A stretch of 64,000 nucleotides of DNA from Fasciola hepatica (lineage: Eukaryota > Platyhelminthes > Trematoda > Plagiorchiida > Fasciolidae): positions 5,704,001 through 5,768,000 of the forward strand of contig CANUEZ040000107.1 of assembly GCA_948099385.1 (NCBI GenBank). Direction: 5' to 3'. How positions within the stretch are numbered: position 1 is the first letter of the stretch; every line of letters begins with the position of its first letter. The position numbers were made by a program, and so were the translations under genes. Under the pieces are notes generated by a model, which was not told where the DNA came from, made no database searches, and was given only the letters and a program-made list of their open reading frames with translations. Below are positions 60,566-64,000 of the stretch, piece by piece.

Positions 60566-60824
60566 ATGTGAAATTGATCACAGTGTGGAATGTTCAAGTG
60601 GTTGCACATGTGTTCGGGACCATGACGTGGGCCACGGAAGCTTAAGTGCTTGCACAAATTGTTTCTGAGCGCACAGGGGAGGATTGTAGAGACGAATGCT
60701 CACGGCTTCGGCTGTGGCTAAGATGCGACACTTGACAAGTCTTGATTGCTTTCCTCGGACTTTGTAAATGGTGCGAAAAGCGTTTATCACCTCGACTGAG
60801 TGGTTTGATTCAACAAGGTGTGAG
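60566..60824 (-). repeat. 3' copy of the PLE terminal repeat (pLTR)
   Basis: This stretch covers the end of the PLE protein and 12 bp beyond its stop. It is repeated in the same orientation at 63,188-63,446 (constant offset of 2,622 bp, few mismatches). Direct terminal repeats that include coding sequence are a known property of Penelope-like elements. Confidence 0.8.
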
Positions 60825-63055
60825 CACACCGCACTCGTAATTGTCTTAATTGCTCCCGTGTTCAGCCAGGCCGGGTGGTGTTCGCGAACGCGTTCGGATA
60901 AGCGCCGAGTCGTGCGACCAATGTACCTAGTTCCACAGGAACAGGTGAAGGAATACACACAAAACGAGGTTGCAGAATTCGGCACTATGTCCTTCAATCG
61001 AAAACACACTATCGGTTTGGAAATGAACAGGATTTGCAACTGTGCAGCGTAGAATGTTTTGTTGATAACTCCCGATAATCTTCGTTGAATAATTTCGGCT
61101 TCCGTGTCGCCTTTGAACGGTAAACGCGCATATAGTATCTTCTTGGCGGCTCCTATCTCCTTTGATTTCCCTTCATTTTCTTGCATCGTCTTGTCAATAA
61201 ACCGTTCAGGATAGCCGTTATTTAAGAAAACACTCCGCAGAAAAACGAGTTCATTTATTATTGTGTCTTCGGAGCAGATTTTTCTTGCTCTGTTAACTAA
61301 GCAACGTATTAGATTCCTCTTCATTTTGAGGGGCACAAAGCTGTGAAAATGGATGTATTGTCCGTTCCATGTAGCTTTTCTGTGCACTGATAACTGGACG
61401 GAAAAATCATTCCGACGGCTTATGCAAACGTCTAAATACGATAGACTATTGTCTTTTTCTTCTTCCAAAGTAAATTGAACATTGGGATGGGCAGCATTAA
61501 AATTGTTAAGAAGCATATTTGTGTCCAGATTGGTATCTAGCACACATATGACGTCGTCTAAGTATCGTTTGTACAAGGTAAAATCTCGGATTATGGGTTC
61601 AAGTTGATTATTTTCAAGTTTTGCCATGAAAATATCGGCAAATAGGGGCCCCAAAGGTGATCCCATTGCAACTCCGTCCTTCTGACGATAGATTTCACCA
61701 TTGAACTGAAACTGGATATTATGTGTGCAGACATAGAGTAACTGTTTCAGTTCATCCAACGGGATACCCAAATCGATTCCGTTGCTCTGGATGTAATCGC
61801 ACAGATAGTTGATTGTTTCACTGATCGGGACATTTGTGAACAGTGAAGTAACATCCAGTGATATCATCCGCTTTCCTTCTAGATCCAGGTTCTTCACAGT
61901 TTCTACAAAATGGAAGGTGTCTTGTAGACTGTGCCTAGAAATTGCGGCTCTTACTGGTTCCAATAAGCCCGTCAACCACTTTGCTGCTGCGTGATATGGA
62001 GAGTTACACATATCCAGAATCGGTCTCAATGGGACGCCTTCTTTGTGTACCTTAGGTAGACCGTACAATCTGGGAATTACCGTTCCTGTCGGTCGTATCC
62101 TTTCGAAGGTCATCGCGTCGATTATTCCTTTCTGCTTCAAGGATCTTATTCTCGTTGAAATCGATTTTTCTATCTGAGACGTCTTATCCTTCTCAGATGG
62201 GGTCTTCGTGAACTTGGAGCCATCACTCACTATCACCTTCATCTTCTCTATATAATCCGACCTATTGAGAATTACGATACCCGCACCTTTATCTGGTTTT
62301 GACAACATTATTTCTCTATTGGCCTGCAATTCTTTGAGGCTCTTCAGGTGTTCCGACGTTAATAATCCTTTTGCCAACGGTCTATTTTCGCGATATTGAT
62401 AACATGAGTTCACGAACGTGGACTTCAGTTTCTCTAACTCCTGCGACGAGGACGGAACAAGACCTGATAGCTGATCAAACAGGCTCTCAAACTCAACTTC
62501 CATATCCAATTGTTTAGTCTTATTGGTTGGACAACAAAACTTTGGCCCTAGGGATAACACCTCAAGTGATGTCTTATTCAGGCTTATAGATGACAAATTA
62601 TGGACGAATTTCTTCGGATCTGTAGGAAACTCACCAATCGGTTTGCTCGGGTTGATACGTTTTCGAAGTTTAACAAATGTCCGTTTCACTTGTTTGTCAA
62701 CAATTGATTGAATATAGACAACGAACATTTCCTTTTCTTCTAGAGTCAACTCATCAAGTACTCGAGATGATTTCACAAAATTACGCTCCATTTCCGGCAC
62801 TCGACTTGACACAGTATCTCTCTCATTGAGCGCTTGACGACGTAAAGCTACTGTAGTGATGTTAATTCGATTCCTCTTCAGAACGGTGTGATATTGTTTG
62901 GGATATTCTGAATTGGATATGCACTCATCCAGAAACTGAACACGAGCCTTTGCCAGAGCCAATTTCGTACGGAACTTCACGTAACTGTTAAGTTCACGGA
63001 GTACGGCTGGGTCTTTGGCCTGCTTAAATTGTCTGAAAAATCCCACAGAACACAT
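60578..63055 (-). CDS. Penelope-like retroelement protein: reverse transcriptase plus GIY-YIG endonuclease, apparently intact
   Basis: This is an 825-residue uninterrupted frame, near the usual size for full-length PLEs. The enzyme copies its RNA into DNA at a nick made by its own nuclease. In order: pre-RT box LSKPDKGAGIVILNRSDY (about 251-268); RT motifs IPRLYGLPKVHKEGVPLRPI (327-346), ISLDVTSLFTNVP (398-410, catalytic Asp 401), GVAMGSPLGPLFAD (461-474), KRYLDDV (496-502, catalytic Asp 500 and 501), NSLSYLDVCISRR (536-548). The C-terminal GIY-YIG domain has FCVYSFTCSCGTRYIGRTTR (698-717), with Tyr 711 and Arg 714, and the metal-binding Glu 783 in ATAEAVSIRLYNPP. Cys and His residues around 705-752 (CSCG, HHP, CSHL, NH) may bind zinc. 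An in-frame stop lies upstream of the Met at 63,055, supporting that start. All expected catalytic residues are present. Confidence 0.95.
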   Translation of the reverse strand: MCSVGFFRQFKQAKDPAVLRELNSYVKFRTKLALAKARVQFLDECISNSEYPKQYHTVLKRNRINITTVALRRQALNERDTVSSRVPEMERNFVKSSRVLDELTLEEKEMFVVYIQSIVDKQVKRTFVKLRKRINPSKPIGEFPTDPKKFVHNLSSISLNKTSLEVLSLGPKFCCPTNKTKQLDMEVEFESLFDQLSGLVPSSSQELEKLKSTFVNSCYQYRENRPLAKGLLTSEHLKSLKELQANREIMLSKPDKGAGIVILNRSDYIEKMKVIVSDGSKFTKTPSEKDKTSQIEKSISTRIRSLKQKGIIDAMTFERIRPTGTVIPRLYGLPKVHKEGVPLRPILDMCNSPYHAAAKWLTGLLEPVRAAISRHSLQDTFHFVETVKNLDLEGKRMISLDVTSLFTNVPISETINYLCDYIQSNGIDLGIPLDELKQLLYVCTHNIQFQFNGEIYRQKDGVAMGSPLGPLFADIFMAKLENNQLEPIIRDFTLYKRYLDDVICVLDTNLDTNMLLNNFNAAHPNVQFTLEEEKDNSLSYLDVCISRRNDFSVQLSVHRKATWNGQYIHFHSFVPLKMKRNLIRCLVNRARKICSEDTIINELVFLRSVFLNNGYPERFIDKTMQENEGKSKEIGAAKKILYARLPFKGDTEAEIIQRRLSGVINKTFYAAQLQILFISKPIVCFRLKDIVPNSATSFCVYSFTCSCGTRYIGRTTRRLSERVREHHPAWLNTGAIKTITSAVCSHLVESNHSVEVINAFRTIYKVRGKQSRLVKCRILATAEAVSIRLYNPPLCAQKQFVQALKLPWPTSWSRTHVQPLEHSTL

Positions 63056-63187
63056 TGAGAATAAACAACGTGGCGAACAAGCTCGTTTTCAGTTATTCGT
63101 ACTCATACCAAAACATAACAATATATATGACTCAAAATAAGAACGGACAATGGCAATCCAAATCTGTCTCTGCACGTGCGTGTTTGC

Positions 63188-63446
63188 ATGTGAAATTGAT
63201 CACAGTGTGGAATGTTCAAGTGGTTGCACGTGTGTTCGGGACCATGACGTGGGCCACGGAAGCTTAAGCGCTCGCACAAATTGTTTCTGAGCGCACGGGG
63301 GAGGATTGTAGAGACGAATGCTCACGGCTTCGGCTGTGGCTAAGATGCGACACTTGACAAGTCTTGATTGCTTTCCTCGGACTTTGTAAATGGTGCGAAA
63401 AGCGTTTATCACCTCGACTGAGTGGTTTGATTCAACAAGGTGTGAG
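63188..63446 (-). repeat. Upstream copy of the PLE terminal repeat (pLTR)
   Basis: Direct repeat of 60,566-60,824, lying 133 bp upstream of the PLE start codon. It encodes the last part of the PLE protein with a few substitutions. Confidence 0.8.
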
Positions 63447-63651
63447 CGATTGAAGGACATAGTGCCGAATTCTGCAACCTCGTTTTGTGTGTGTTCCTTC
63501 ACCTGTTCCTGTGGAACTAGGTACATTGGTCGCACGACTCGGCGCTTATCCGAACGCGTTCGCGAACACCACCCGGCCTGGCTGAACACGAGAGCAATTA
63601 AGACAATTACGAGTGCGGTGTGCTCACACCTTGTTGAATCAAACCACTCAG
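63447..63651 (+). repeat. Inverted PLE fragment fused to the upstream pLTR
   Basis: Reverse complement of 60,796-61,000 (paired coordinates add to 124,447). It encodes the GIY-YIG core on the plus strand. Its last 29 bp (63,623-63,651) are complementary to 63,418-63,446, forming a 29-bp hairpin stem with a loop of about 176 bp. Confidence 0.85.
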
Positions 63652-64000
63652 ACAACAGGGTGTGGTTAATATGTGGAAGGATAAAATCCACACTGACAAG
63701 CACATGGGGAAACTTAGATAAACGTACATCTAATTACGTTCGGCTTTCTTTTTCTTTTCCATTATAATTTATAATTTCCGTGGGGGAAAAGACTTGTCTA
63801 GGGAGTGGGTACGTGGCAACTTCAGAATGAAATACTTAGTTCAGTCTGGATTCTTCTTGGCTTTTCTTCTCGAATTATGAAACAGAAAAAAGGACGAAAA
63901 GTGAAACACGTAGGCATGACTAAGATGAATTTTAGGCTGGATACATTTAGAGATTAGTTGGGCTGTAGGCTGGGACTTAATCCCAGGTAGTGATCCAAAC
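63652..64000. other. Flank of the PLE
   Basis: No gene was recognised. The boundary at 63,651 is sharp. No target-site duplication with the sequence left of 60,566 was found by eye. Confidence 0.4.

Noticed and set aside
63390..63767. Plus-strand frame of 125 codons encoding a GIY-YIG domain
   Set aside because: It is the inverted PLE fragment with a chance in-frame leader from the antisense pLTR; not a separate gene.
1..64000. CRISPR arrays, bacterial operons or a prophage-like defence system
   Set aside because: No regularly spaced repeats, no ribosome-binding sites, no clustered intact frames; exon-intron signals and retroelements mark a eukaryotic nuclear sequence.

Overview
The window looks like repeat-rich, gene-poor nuclear DNA from an animal, most likely a parasitic flatworm (trematode-like). 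No long uninterrupted cellular gene is present. What can be read is dominated by element types typical of flatworm genomes: Ty3/gypsy elements resembling the CsRn1 lineage, RTE-type non-LTR elements, a BEL/Pao element, Penelope-like elements (PLEs) with a GIY-YIG nuclease, a mariner-like DDE transposase, tRNA-derived SINEs and many (TA)n tracts. The organism call is an inference from this repeat mix, not from a diagnostic gene.

Layout. 1-12.8 kb: mostly unassigned DNA with small putative minus-strand exons near 0.24, 1.82, 12.2 and 12.5 kb and a decayed mariner-like transposase at 3.4-4.2 kb. 12.8-28.1 kb: more putative minus-strand exons (19.7, 20.4, 23.4, 27.2, 27.8 kb), a decayed RTE element (17.0-19.0 kb) and several tRNA-derived repeats. 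28.8-44.3 kb: a very large inverted duplication. Each arm is about 6.1 kb and the arms are nearly identical. They flank a spacer of about 3.2 kb that carries a decayed PLE. Each arm carries the same already-dead CsRn1-like gypsy element. 45.2-57.3 kb: gypsy, RTE, gypsy and BEL/Pao remnants. 57.3-60.5 kb: nothing recognised. 60.6-63.7 kb: an apparently intact 825-residue PLE protein on the minus strand, preceded by a direct repeat of its own 3' end that folds back into an inverted piece.

Three things stand out. First, the inverted duplication: its arms are far younger than the element inside them, and its inner edges lie exactly in (TA)n tracts. Second, a family of homologous minus-strand exons. 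Three copies end in an FIQ motif with a phase-0 donor, and two copies of a 77-nt exon begin KWTN, with conserved phase and length. They suggest a duplicated gene or a multi-repeat protein that I do not recognise. Third, the intact PLE with its fold-back 5' structure. A conserved module downstream of the SINE tRNA heads also resembles a hammerhead ribozyme core.

No operon-like organisation, rRNA, CRISPR array or convincing intact tRNA gene was seen. Exon calls rest on reading frame, splice-site consensus and mutual similarity only, with no transcript evidence.
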